From Plectrocnemia conspersa (lineage: Eukaryota > Arthropoda > Insecta > Trichoptera > Polycentropodidae), in contig VTFK01000279.1 of the NCBI GenBank assembly GCA_009617715.1, positions 62,001 through 126,000 on the forward strand: a DNA stretch of 64,000 nucleotides. The letters are read 5' to 3'. Under the pieces are notes generated by a model that was not told where the DNA came from, searched no databases, and worked only from the letters and a program-made list of their open reading frames with translations. Position numbers and translations under genes: made by a program. Below are positions 31,116-43,130 of this stretch, piece after piece. Every line of letters begins with the position of its first letter. Positions within the stretch are counted from its first letter, which is position 1.

Positions 31116-34100
31116 TTTTTCGGTAATAACGTAATTTTTTGACACGAGTTTTTTCTTTTATTATTGTGTTATACTTTCGAGGTAAATCTCCCTTTTTTTG
31201 TTCAAATAGTCGTAAGAGAGACTTCTAAATTATAGAAAATTCTGCAGGCAGTTGAAGCCCCCACAAATATTTTTAACATATTTATTTTGTAGCATAAATT
31301 TAATATAAATAAATTCATATATTAACTAATTCTTCAACATAATACATTTTTTCTGCCTCTGAGATCATTATCGATTAAAAAATATGTACTAACCCAAAGA
31401 GCCGCATGTCAAAACACATTTATGGTAAAAACATATTAAAAAAAAACATTATTTTTTTGTCGTTTAATCCAAAAATACAAGTGCATAAAAAAATATTTTC
31501 ACTACATTTTCTAGCTGTTTTCAAGAAATACAAATATGTTTATTTAAAGAAGCTTCTAAATATTTTTTTTAAAAAAAAATCAAAGGGGAGCACAAAAAAG
31601 TAAAATAATTTACCTAAAATTTTTATTTAGTCCCTAAAAAAATAGTTAAATACATTTAATTTAGTTAAAAATATTTTCTATCTACTCGCAACAAACTTCA
31701 CGTGCTATGCACAGATCTGCCTGCTTATATACGTGTCTAAAACATGTTATTTTTATATATTTATTGATTGAATCTAAAAAACTCTCACTCCAATTATTAC
31801 TTATCGTTTTATAATACCTCTTTTAATAAAACTAAAACGAAAAAACGATAGATTTTTTATAAAACTTTTTGGAACAAATTTGATTTTTTAAAAAATTGAT
31901 AAAATGTTTAAACTAAAGATTTATTATAATCGTTCCATGAAATAATTTACTAGTGCGCTTAATGTTATTAAAAAAAAATGTAGAAATATACATATAACGA
32001 CATCCAAAGAAGAGAAAAACATTTAAATTTATTTTAATTGCATATATCGTTATGGAAATGCATAATGTATAAGGAACGTCGCTTAATAAATCAACGTCAA
32101 GTTGATCGATCGTGAAACGTATGCATTTAAATTTAATATTATTAAAACGCTTTAAAACATTTTTTAATATTAATATTGATTAATTAATTATTTACATTTT
32201 TTCTTTAATTCATTAAGATTATTTTACTAACATAATTAACCAGTAAACCAAGTTTTTCATATTTATTTTCAGGAAGTGATACAGCGTGAAGAGAAATAAC
32301 AAGTGACTCACTAATTAGTCGCTGACGTATCAAGGGTTAAGTTGTTATTTACAGTGAGTATTTTATCATCTTAATATTAAAATTTTATTAAACTAATATT
32401 TATATAGAGACGACCCACTTGGGAGTGAGTTATCGCAGATCGATATTTATGTACAGTCATTCCAGACAATCGAAATACTCATTATGTAATGGTTAATAGT
32501 ATTAAACGTAACAGTTAACAACAATGACGCAATCGGAAGGAAGGAAAATGGTGACGCAAGTCATCGCTCTCGAAACGTGACACTGACAACATTTGTCACG
32601 GACGCCAAATTCACGTTCACGTAATGTATTATTACGTGAATCTTTCGTAAAACGAATTCGACTGAATTTAATAATCAAATGCTATCTCCAGGTGAGCTGT
32701 TTTTTGTTGAATTAGTGTGCTATTCAAATATTTAATGAGTGACGAAAATTTTTTGGTAGATTATTTAGTCCTTAGGCCATGTTCTCAAAGAGAAAAATAG
32801 CGTTTTTTGTTTAATTAACATAAACCAAACATAATTTATCTCATACACAAAAGAAGCAGTAAATTTTAAAAATTAGCAACGTAAAGATTCTAAAGACGAC
32901 GACAGGTTCTCAATTATTTCTCCTAAAGCCTGTATATTTAAGACAGACGAATATTATTATTAGGTGCTTTTTATACTTCCATTTTATTTATTTTGCAATA
33001 TTTTTATAATCTAACTATGTTATTAAATAATTTGAGTTAAATTTAAAGATATCCAACTATGCATAAAAGTGCTGATTTTTAGGGTGTCCCTAAACTGTTA
33101 TCCTTATTGTTCATTACGGTCTTTAATAACATCTAAAAAATCTGGTGACAACGTTTTGCGAGAAAAATAAGAATAATATAGAGTTGTAACCTTGTATGTG
33201 AAGACATCAGGTGTTGTAAGTTGTCCTCGAGCGCTGGAGCGTCGCATTTATCAGCGAGTTAGCGGCGCTTTGGCGAATAATTCGTTACTTGGAAACATGT
33301 CGCAACTGCGGGCCATCTCGTTACTTCCGGCTTCTTTAGTGTGCATGCGCGTCTTCAAAAGCAATACTTTCCGTTCCATTTCGCAAGGAAGCGTTCTTCT
33401 TGCCTTGACCCGCCATTATGCGCGCCGGTTGACAAATTTGTTGTGCCCCGACGAGCGCAACTTCTAGTTCGATAATCGCAAATGATCCTAAGGAACATGA
33501 TTTTATCATAAGAAAGGCATGCTATTAATCTTAAGCACTAAAAGGAACATGGATAAACATGTCTAAATTGTGAAAAACTAAAAATTGTTCGTCCAAAAAT
33601 CACAAATAATATCGAAAAGGCTTATCAGGACTTCTTCTAGAGATAAATATGCTATTGAATGTAGTATACAGTAACGCCACAATAAGATTTTAATAAACAT
33701 ATAACTGTAATCATTTTTATCAGTCATTAAAGAGTATGTGTATTGTTTTTGATTAAATATCAAGTCAATTGATTGACTGATTTGGTGTTAAAAATATTAA
33801 TAAAAATTTAGATTTAGTAAAAACATCAGAATTTTTGTGTATTCCTTAATTAGGTTATTTAAAACACAAATACTAGTCTGTTTCTTTAAACCAGTGGTTA
33901 ATTTTAATGTTTTTAAAAAATGATTTAGGAGGAATAAATCGGATATATGGAAAACATAACTACTCATGGTAAATATTGAGTGATACTACGAATGTGTTTA
34001 CGTAATAGGCGTACAACTTCCGTAAATATTACTACTAGAGTATTTGAGAAACATTAAAAAATGAATAAATGTGAATAGCTCTTATATATGTGGGATAAAT

Positions 34101-34674
34101 ATTGCAAAAAGTGCGCTTAACACGTATAAAATGGGCCACGCGACACAAAAGTTGGAATGTATTGGATTAAGGAGTGGCGTTAAAATATATTATGTGAATG
34201 AAAAATGTCCAAAATTCAGAGGGGAAACAATTTGAGGGTGTTTCTATATTCCGGAATGGAAGGTATCCACTTCACAAAACTGCTCTGGATTTTTTCATCT
34301 CTCGATGGAAAATCACGCTCGAACTTAATATTTATTTCTGCATCCTGTCATAGGGCAATCATTTTTTTCAATGGATCATTGCAGTAAAAATGAAAATAAA
34401 AATTATTAAAATTATTACTAGTATATTATAAAATATAAAGAAAAAAGTCAAAAATAATCCTAGGATTGTCTTTAATTAAACCGATAGAATATATTTGTGC
34501 CATAATTAAGAAAAAATCAATTGCACTCAACGAGCAAACAAAAACAATCGAAATAGTATGCCACGAATAATAAAAGCACAAACTTGTTGAATCGTTACTT
34601 ATTTTCATAAAAAATGAATTTCAAAGTTATTTACAATTATTGCCATAAATATCGCTGAAATAACTACTATTTGT
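31116..34674. other. Gene-free spacer with GC-rich block 33190-33480
   Basis: Very AT-rich from 31.1 to 32.5 kb. Near 32580-32640 there is a balanced stretch holding a 10-base-arm palindrome (TTCACGTAAT/ATTACGTGAA, 32616-32640). The block 33190-33480 is sharply GC-rich (CGTCGCATTTATCAGCGAG, TTGCCTTGACCCGCCATTAT) with a 91-codon frame I do not recognise. No gene called. Confidence 0.35.
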
Positions 34675-34860
34675 TTGGAAAGGATGCGCGATAGACGGTA
34701 CGTTCTACCTTGCACACATTATTATTGTTCTTCGATTCTTTGGTTATTGATCACCGGAGTTGTCATTTACAGGATGTGTCCAAAAAGCGATGCAATTGGC
34801 TCGCAAACATTCGCATATGCGATTCGCCAGAACTGTTTCGAACCAACATTATAGAATATT
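34675..34860 (+). repeat. Dispersed repeat family R1, copy 2
   Basis: It reads GGAAAGGATGCGCGATAGAC, GTACGTTCTACC, CTTTGGTTATTGATCACCGG and AAAAAGCGATGCAATTGGCT. It lies immediately upstream of the piggyBac relic, so the repeat might be the end of, or hitch-hike with, that element. The other copies lack obvious piggyBac coding sequence. Confidence 0.65.
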
Positions 34861-34884
34861 TATTTTTTATTACAAATCTGATTA

Positions 34885-35870
34885 TCAGGACTTGTAAATA
34901 ATGCAGCAATTACAAATAGTACAGCTGGCGAAAGATAAAACAATTCTTGCTTACTTTTTAGGCAAATTCAATCATGTTTATAAGCCAAAGCAAAACCTTT
35001 CCTTGGATGAGGGAATGATTCCATGGTTAGGTAGACTTATTTTTTAGGTAATCAGTCATATGAAAATAACCAAATATTGAATAAAATAGTTTTCGAGTCA
35101 AATACCGGTTATATTTGTAATTTAAAATTATACAGCGGAAATGCAGGAAGATTAGTAAACATGGTGATGAACTGACAATTTTTATAATAGTGTTGTAGTC
35201 GCAAAATATTTATTTTTAATGAAAACAGGATCTTGTGAAACAATTCGTAACAATACAGCCAGAATCCCTTAAAAATATAAAATTAAGGTCCCTATAGATG
35301 AAACATGCCAGAAAAGGTGAAACGTTTCTCCAAATTTTGAAAACAAATAAAAAAAAAGAGATTTCAGAATGATATTTACCTTTCATAACAGCCAGATGAT
35401 AGACACGGGAAAATAAATAGAACGGCCAGTCTTACAATGTATAATAGACTATAGTTAATATACGAAAGGTGTTGATAAATTAATATTTCGAAAAACAATT
35501 GAATGTACGAAAACGGTAGTTTTTTATTTATTTGAATGCGCATTGTTTAATTTGTTTCGTGTCTATCAACATTTGAATCCGAACAGCAGAATTAAATTAA
35601 AATATTTTCTTTTGAGTAAGGCAGTTTGGATGCAGAATTCAGTGGAGTCTATCGATTTTAAAGACATTTAACCGGTTTCTATCACATATTGCCGTGCCCG
35701 TGTTGTCGATCCACCAGTAAGGCTTTCGGATAAGCAGAAAAATTATTAGCCAATAAAAATAAAAAGTCGTGAGAAATGTGTAAGAAGAAAATATCGTGTT
35801 TGTTCTGCATATGCAGAAGTGTGAAATTTCTCTTCATATTGACGAATTATACGTATCACTCAAATTTTTT
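34885..35870 (+). pseudogene. piggyBac transposase relic
   Basis: The reading near 34970-35040 gives FLGKFNHVYKPKQNLSLDEG then MIPWLGRLIF, the piggyBac block containing the first catalytic Asp (SIDE/D-E-x-M-x-x-W/F-K-G-R). GYICNFKIYCGNAG follows in frame fragments. Near 35430-35620, YTKGVDKL and LFECALFNLFRVYQHLNPNS match the late GVD and ALxNAxxLYKxLNPN blocks. Bases 35770-35850 may hold the decayed C-terminal Cys-rich finger. Many stops and frameshifts are present, so it is inactive. TTAA-bounded ends were not located. Confidence 0.75.
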
Positions 35871-37519
35871 TTATTGAAATAGATATAAAAGTGTAAATAA
35901 TAAAAATGTTTTTAAACGTATCAAAAGTGTACATAATAAAAAATAAATATAAATAAAAGATATAGTGTAGTTTAAAAGTGTAATTAAAAAATATAAATGT
36001 TTCTCTACGTAATACGTATCACTCAAAAAAATATAATAATATTGAAATAGTTAAAAAGTGTTGTAAAAGTGTAAGTGTATATAAGTGTATTATAAAATAA
36101 ATGTGTTTGTGATAGTTGTACGCAGAAAATGGATGCCGAAAAATTTGGTGAGTGCAAATTATATTAAACTATAAATGTATATTTTTATAAATCGTTTATA
36201 CAAAAATTTATAGAAGAATTTAAACATACATATTATTAAATTATACGAAAGTAATTTGTAACCATTGCAACCATTTACAATTTATACAAAGTATTAGGAA
36301 TGAAAAAACATATTTATTCGTTCATGATTTTATTCCTCAGAAATTCTTTTAAGCGTAATAATATTTTTTCCCAAATATTTTACTTAATTACGGAAATATA
36401 CTAATTCCGCGATAATTTATCCGAATTGTAGCTTTTTTACCCTGGTTTCTTAATCTGTGAATCATTGCGATTTTCCAGATGGTGAGGAAATATCAAAATA
36501 ACAAACGTCCAGTAAAATGTTCGTTAGTTAATGAACTTTTTCTTAGAAATTATTTGATTACTGTGTGTTTTAATTTATCTACATATACCATAACGTTTTT
36601 ACTTTTCAATTTTGCAATTTTAATATATAATTTAAGGTGAAAAATGTTTGTTAATTGATGTGCTATCAACCGCAGATGTTTCAATTTATTTTTTGGTTCA
36701 TACATTTCAAAATGGTGACGACTCGCTGTATTGTGACGCATCTTTTTACAAAAATTTGAAGTAAAATATATTTAATTTTTTATTTGATATTATGTAGAAA
36801 TAATATACTACCATTTCTCGTTATCATGTAGAGAAAAACTTGATAGTATCCCAGTATTTTTTAATAAAAAAACCGCCCGAGTCCACGGCCACTAAACAAT
36901 GTTATTTCAAGACTCATACACGAGTCCACGGCCGTTAAGCTGTTAAATTTAATATTTAATTAATTTTAATTACCTAATCAAATATCTATTTATGTGTATG
37001 ATGTATGTATATATATATATTGCATATACACATATGATTTATTCATTAAAACATAAATATATATGTATATTATATAAAATTTAATCTTGGCTGTCGACAT
37101 TGAAAATTTATTAAATGATTTTATGATTTAAATTTAATCCAAATTAATATTTTCTTATATTATAGATTAATTATAAATGAGTGTATAATTATTTAAACAA
37201 AACTTTGAAATTTACTATAATAGAATTCAGAAAGAAATATTTACGATAATTTTATTGGAATGTTGATAACAAAAATATTAAACGAACTTTATATACATAA
37301 TACAGAAAAGTTTAGAATTGCATTTGGGAAACAAAAAGTAGAGAATCAATAAAAAATATTATTAAAAAGAGAGTGAGAGGCTCCTTAACTTTAACCGTTA
37401 AGTTAAAGTATACAGACAAGATTCAATTTTGTCATGAAACCAAAGTAAGATTTTTATTATATAACCACTTTTGTTTTGCTTTTTATCCGCGAGAGTGGGA
37501 TAATTTTAATATATGAATT
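35871..37519 (+). other. Spacer with a candidate first coding exon at 36129-36147
   Basis: A long AT-rich leader-like stretch repeats the word CGTATCACTCAAA (35850 and 36018). It then gives ATGGATGCCGAAAAATTTG followed by GTGAGTGC, a good donor. This could be a short first coding exon (MDAEKF + 1 base). No convincing partner exon was found nearby. Near 36880-36935, GAGTCCACGGCC occurs twice about 50 bases apart. The rest is AT-rich and empty. Confidence 0.25.
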
Positions 37520-37760
37520 AGCTTATTGTAAAAACACGTCAAACGGCTCACTCGTCCCAATATATTGTTTACAGCAAAAATGTGTTTCTACTGTAAATCA
37601 AAAGGATTAACACAAACTATATGAAGTGCTGACCATTGGGTAAAACAACAATAGTCCTTTTTGCGCATGGTAGAACGCATTATCTATCTCGTATCTTTTT
37701 CATATAAAAGGGTAGTTTTTTACGGTACTTATGGGTGATTACAAGTGATTAACGTCTCGA
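37520..37760 (-). repeat. Dispersed repeat family R1, diverged copy 3 (minus)
   Basis: TGCGCATGGTAGAACGCATT and ATCTCGTATCTTTTTCATAT match the family core in inverted orientation, and AAAGGGTAGTTTTTTACGGT matches the flanking part. It is more decayed than the other copies. Confidence 0.45.
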
Positions 37761-40630
37761 GACGGGTTTACTAATAGGTAGTCCATGAAATATTAGCAAT
37801 TATTTACGCAATTGTTTCGTTCGAAGGTTTCAATTTCCGATCTTTTTTTTCAATTGTTAAGGCCTCATTTTCGAGACGAGTTGATATTTATTATTATTTG
37901 TTCGAAACGATCGTAAGAATTACCTGTAAATGAATTGTGCAGGTAGTTGGAAATAAAATATATATTTTTACATCACTCATAAAATACAATTTATAAATAA
38001 TAGTTTCATTATTTTTTTAATGTGTGAATATCTGAATTAATCCAAAAAGGCGATTTGTTGTGTATTGTATTTTTGTATTATTTTTTAGTGGAAAAAAATC
38101 CGCAATCTAATTTTCACTTTACACAGCGACAAAAGCAAAATATAGGAAAGAACACTATTTTTTAAAGAATAGTAAAATAACATAGTATGTTTTTTAATAT
38201 GAATTACTATTATTTTACTGTTAAAATAGAAGCAATGTTTAAAATAGCTTGTGAACTGTTATATCAATGTAATATAATACATTTCTTAAAGTCACTTATA
38301 CAGTATTTTAATATTTTTATATATATGTAGTACAGTAGGAATTCAGCAGGTTGTAGACCATCAATGTGGCTTTGGTAGAATCATGTTTATATCGACATTC
38401 ACACATGATTTTAATACTTGCAAATAACCGCTTACTAATGCTTTTATTTCCATGTTTTACTTTATGTGCGATCGCATCAATGAGTAATTCTTTGCGAATC
38501 TACAGCATAAGTAATCACAAAAAAATATGGCAATCATATAAAAAGGCTAATATATAAATATAGGAATTAAGTTTGGTTTATACTTATATTAAAGTTGCAT
38601 TCAACGGATTTAGCCCAAAAATAATTCACTCAAACTGCAAGTGTTTTCTCAGTGCTATCAAGCTCATTTCAGTTTTACATTGTATTAATGTTTGAAAAAA
38701 ATATATTGCACATTTAAGCATTTCAGTATAAATAACTCTATTTATCATAATATATTTTATTAGCGTCCGTGATAAAATATATGATTTATAACTAAGAACC
38801 ATTCATCAGTTAATTCTAAAGACAATGAAAGTAAAAAATAGCATCAATTTCTATTAAATTAAAATACTAACCAATATTTTTTCTCAAAATATTTTTGTTA
38901 GGATATGCCCCTATAAATAATTATTAAACATTTTAATGGGCTTTTGTAGTATTATTGCCAATGGTATGTATACACAAAAATACTTACATATATAAAACTT
39001 ATTGAGTATTCCTGATTTATTTTTATAAATTTATTGTCATTCTTGATATATTTTTGAGCACATCTCTAGCAATTGGATGTGTATGTGTTATGATTATATA
39101 AATCATCACTAATCATATATGTATATATAGAAACAACAAGCATTTTTAGTCATTACATGCATATAAAAATCACGGCGAACAATTCCAAGCGTTTTTAAGC
39201 ATTTTTACAATGAGCGACGGGTATGTAGCGGAAGACTCGGGCCCTATTAGGCTCCAGCCCACTTTGGCTCCAGCCCAAAATACCCCTAATTGTGGTTAGT
39301 GATGTATGTAACAATCGTAACCCAACTGTTTATTAACCATTTTAACGAAGCAACTGCCTGCATGTGTACTAGGGGTGGTTGTTTTTTCACCCGGGGGGGC
39401 GTGCTAGCAGTGCACCGCGTTCAGGAAAAGGAGTTTTAGTTTGTTTTTGTCCCACCAAAACAGTCTGGAATTGAAAGCCTCGATAAAACAATGACACCAA
39501 GCTACATGACTGTGTAGAGAGGAAAAAATCCACGAAACGCCAAGAAAACTGGGCCACCTTAATGGAGATTTATTGCTCTCTTCGGTTTGTGGCAGCCTTG
39601 CTAAATTGGTGGCTCCAGTATCGCGAAGCAATTTGCCCGACGAATTAATCTGGTGTTTAATAGGTTAAACTTCGATGGGTATGTGTTCATGTATAGGGTG
39701 AGCAATAGAGCACGACGCAATTTATCTTATAGTACGATAACATAATATAGAAGCATCTTAATAATCCTTTCGTCGTGTACCGAAAGCCGTGATTCGAATA
39801 CCTAGATTTTTTACACCATATTAGTTGCTAGGAAATGCAAAAATAAACACTTTAAACACCATCGTACAAGTCTAATAAATTATTATAATAATATTAAAAA
39901 TATTAAAAAAGAGGATTTATAATATAAAGAGCAGTCTTAAATATAAATTATATTGTTATTATGATTCTATCAGACCATAACAAAAATAATTTGTAAAGCT
40001 AATTTATGGTTCTCAAGAGTTGTCTATACCTGAAATAAAATATTTCACGTATCGATTGGCTTATGACTGCTGAGTCTCTCCTTTGATTATAGTTTGCACA
40101 AGATTCATATCTTTAATTTATATAATAAAATCAATGTCGTATCAGCTATTTTCAGAAAATGTCCAACTTTAATCTCAATATTTTTTGCTGAGCAAAATTT
40201 ATGTATAACGTTCAGATCCCAGGATCGGGCATTGTGTGAAGCTTACACGCTTTGACGCCTCGATAACGTAGGGATCCTTGCTCGTGTGCCCTTTTCTATG
40301 CCCTTATACAATTATCTTTTTTATATTTAACCTTTATGCTAATCGCCCGACACGTAATATGAATCAATTTTATTATTAAAACCGGAGCTTTAGTACCGAG
40401 GCGAAATTTATTATTTTGTACCGGTTTAATACGGTTTAATAAATTATCAACCGCAAAATTAATATACGCATAGAATAGCGAGATAAATTTTACAATGTAA
40501 TATAATGTATTATATTTTAGTATAATAACCAATAGTTTAGTTATAGTATAACCTAGAATTGTGGTTATTTTATAAATATAAATCATTTGATTAATTTCTA
40601 TTACTGTAAAAATCTTATTATAAAACTACA
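37761..40630. other. Gene-free spacer with GC-richer block 39180-39660
   Basis: Mostly AT-rich. The block at 39180-39660 is balanced and unlike its surroundings (GGGCCCTATTAGGCTCCAGC, CACCCGGGGGGGCGTGCTAG) and has no long convincing frame. It repeats GGCTCCAGCCCA twice near 39250. No family recognised. Confidence 0.35.
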
Positions 40631-40639
40631 TCGCGTTGT

Positions 40640-41100
40640 GAGATATTGTACATTCAAAGGGGCAGTGCTTTTGGACATTGCTAAAACTTTCGATCGCGTT
40701 TGGCACGCAAGTATTATATATAAGCTTACCAAATTAAATTTTCCAATAGCTTTAGTTCAATTAATTAACTTGTTTATAAGCGATAGAATAAAATTAAAAA
40801 TTATTTGTCAACTTCCAGACCATCTGCTGGAGTCCCCCAAGGTTCAATTTTAGGACTAATGCTATTCACAATATTTATGAATGATTTCTCTACTTAACCT
40901 CACATCAATAATATCACCGCTTTATTCGCGTACGAAACCGGCATTTTATGTTCCTATAAAAATTCCCATCGAGTAGTAGATGGACTTCAAAACAGAATAA
41001 AAATCATTGAAAAATGGTTCGATAAATATTACAAAATTAGTTTCAGGATTTCAGGATTTTAAAATTTCAGTCGTTATTTATTTTGGTGAGCAGTCACCAT
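40640..41100 (+). pseudogene. Jockey-like LINE reverse transcriptase fragment
   Basis: VLLDIAKTFDRVWHASIIYK is the reverse transcriptase block with the first metal-binding Asp (LDIxKAFDxVWH). LPDHLLESPKVQF follows where SAGVPQGS is expected, then MLFTIFMNDF-like residues, and LFAYETGIL stands where FADDTAI should be (shifted frames). Stops break the frame from 40853 on. This is a short fragment, the ends are not seen, and it is inactive. Confidence 0.7.
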
Positions 41101-41379
41101 AAATACAATTGTAGAATCTAGAATAACGTACGAAATCAGCTTAGTTATATTTTTGACATCTGGTTGTTTTTTTTCAAAACGCGGTAAATTATTTTTTTAT
41201 TATTTTTAGTTAAGGATCCATTATGATTGTTGTTATTAATAAAGTTCATTTATTCAGCGCAAGCATTTTAGACATTATAAATTTAACTAGGAATAAAAAA
41301 TATATAAAATTGGCGAGATTAAAGCCGTTGAGACATTTTCCAAAAAAAATAACGCTGAAAACTCTCACCTAACGCGGTT

Positions 41380-41670
41380 TTTTTTATATACACACTTTCA
41401 CCTTTATAAGGCATAAGCCCGGCAGTTATCCGCCGGCGGAAAATCTACACGGGAGCTTAATAATAAACTTACAAGGGTAATAAATTACACGCAACGACGG
41501 GTTTTATGCGAAAATTTAGGGACTGTCTATCCGCAATCCTGAAAAAAGGCACCTACGCCGTACACAGGCAGAGGTCGTTTTCGGCAAAAGCTCAAGTACT
41601 GGCACGATTAGAAACAACCAACGCGATATATAATTATAAACAGCGTGATTAATGTAGGCTGTGTCCGAGC
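41380..41670. other. GC-richer non-coding block
   Basis: Balanced composition between AT-rich flanks (TAAGCCCGGCAGTTATCCGC, GGCACCTACGCCGTACACAG). There is no coding frame of note. It has the look of a conserved or regulatory block, but this needs cross-species comparison. Confidence 0.35.
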
Positions 41671-41960
41671 TGAGATTACACAGTGCGGATTTCATGTATT
41701 ATTATAATATTATATTTATTATGTGTTGAACTCATATTTTTTGGGCTGAGCTTATCGTCAACAAGGAGATGAACTTAAAAATAAACATTGGATGTTGACA
41801 AAAGTTTCGCTCGATATTTTGTTTCGGTGTCAGTTTAATATCCGAGGACCCAAAAGAAACATTTAAAACATTTATCTAGACTATGTTTATTGAATTCTTT
41901 CAATGACACACTAATATTTTTTAAGAACGGTGAGATGTAGAACCAGCAAGAAAAGATTTT

Positions 41961-42010
41961 AATTAGGTATTTCTACGGTAGTCATAATTAGGTATTTCTA
42001 CGGTAGTCAC
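41961..42010 (+). repeat. 25-bp tandem duplication
   Basis: AATTAGGTATTTCTACGGTA plus GTCAT/GTCAC occurs twice in direct succession (41961-41985 and 41986-42010) with one mismatch. It is a recent local duplication with no recognised function. Confidence 0.85.
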
Positions 42011-42071
42011 AATTTGTTACAATTAGAGGTCATTCGAACAAACGAAAAAATATATCAACCCGTATCGACAG

Positions 42072-42405
42072 TGGGGCCACACATAGTAATTCATAGCACA
42101 ATGAAAGAAAATAATTGCGTTATTAATTTAAAATATTGCATAGACTATCTAATAGCACATCTGTCCCAAAAGTACAGCCGATAAAAGCTATTTTTTGCGT
42201 GAAAAGTTGCGCATTAGACAATATATTTTACGCTGCGTATATTACTATTGTTCTTTGACTCTTTGGTTACCGATCGCTGAAGTGGTCATTGACCGTTTAT
42301 ATTGAAACGTGAACACATTTAAAGGAAGGGAGGTGTCCAAGAAGTGATGCAACTGGTTCGCAAACATATTCATCTGCAATTTGCCAAAGCCGTCTCTAAC
42401 CAGCA
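42072..42405 (+). repeat. Dispersed repeat family R1, copy 4
   Basis: It begins GGGGCCACACATAGTAATTC, continues TAATAGCACATCTGTCCCAA, ATTACTATTGTTCTTTGACT and CTTTGGTTACCGATCGCTGA, and ends GAAGTGATGCAACTGGTTCG. This is the most extended copy and shows that the unit reaches at least 330 bp. A perfect hairpin follows immediately at 42408. Confidence 0.65.
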
Positions 42406-42407
42406 TT

Positions 42408-42460
42408 ATAAAATATGTGACACTTGGTCACAGCAGTAGACCAAGTGTCACATATTTTAT
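42408..42460. repeat. Perfect inverted repeat, 22-base arms and 9-base loop
   Basis: Left arm 42408-42429 (starts ATAAAATATGTGACAC, ends TTGGTC) and right arm 42439-42460 are exact reverse complements over all 22 bases. The loop is ACAGCAGTA. The RNA would form a small uninterrupted hairpin. It abuts the end of repeat copy 4. Confidence 0.95.
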
Positions 42461-42872
42461 CTCCGACATTTCTCTACATACGTACATATATTTGGTTATA
42501 AATTCTGGTGTCCATTTAGCTGTAAATTTAATGAGTTGTACCATATTCCTTGCTAATTTGTTTGATTGAAAAATAAAATAATTTTTAAATTAATATTTTA
42601 AAATATAGTTTAATATTGTAATTGTAGTGTATTTATAATTAATAAACATAATTATAGTTGTATTTATATTTGATTTTGGTACATTATCCTTTAACTTAAC
42701 CACCATTTTATTGTACTTATTAAATATTTTTATCTACTTTTAGTTCTTAAATAATATTCTCTAATTTAAAACTTGAAAAATAAAAAAATATAGTTTATAT
42801 AGTGTGGTTTTTTTTAACCACCTGCACCATTCTAATGACCATTTTAAACGAAAACATAACTTGCAAGTAAGG

Positions 42873-43130
42873 CCACACAGTATTTTAAGTATAATGTAAA
42901 ATAAATATCTGAATAAACAATAGCGTTATTATATGGAAATATTTTAAGGACCACCTAATGGCACATTCGTACCGAGACGTTAAATCACTCTTAAAAACTG
43001 CTAAAAACTACATTTTGCTTGGAAAGGACGCGCAATAAACAATACGTTCTACCCTGCGCAGAATACTATTGTTATTCTACCCTTCGGTTACCGATCTACG
43101 GAGTGGGCATTTGGACCGTTTATATTTTAA
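42873..43130 (+). repeat. Dispersed repeat family R1, copy 5
   Basis: It begins GGCCACACAGTATTTTAAG, then CTAATGGCACATTCGTACCG, GGAAAGGACGCGCAATAAAC, ATACGTTCTACCCTGCGCAG and GGTTACCGATCTACGGAGTG. It lies 0.8 kb from copy 4 in the same orientation. Confidence 0.65.
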
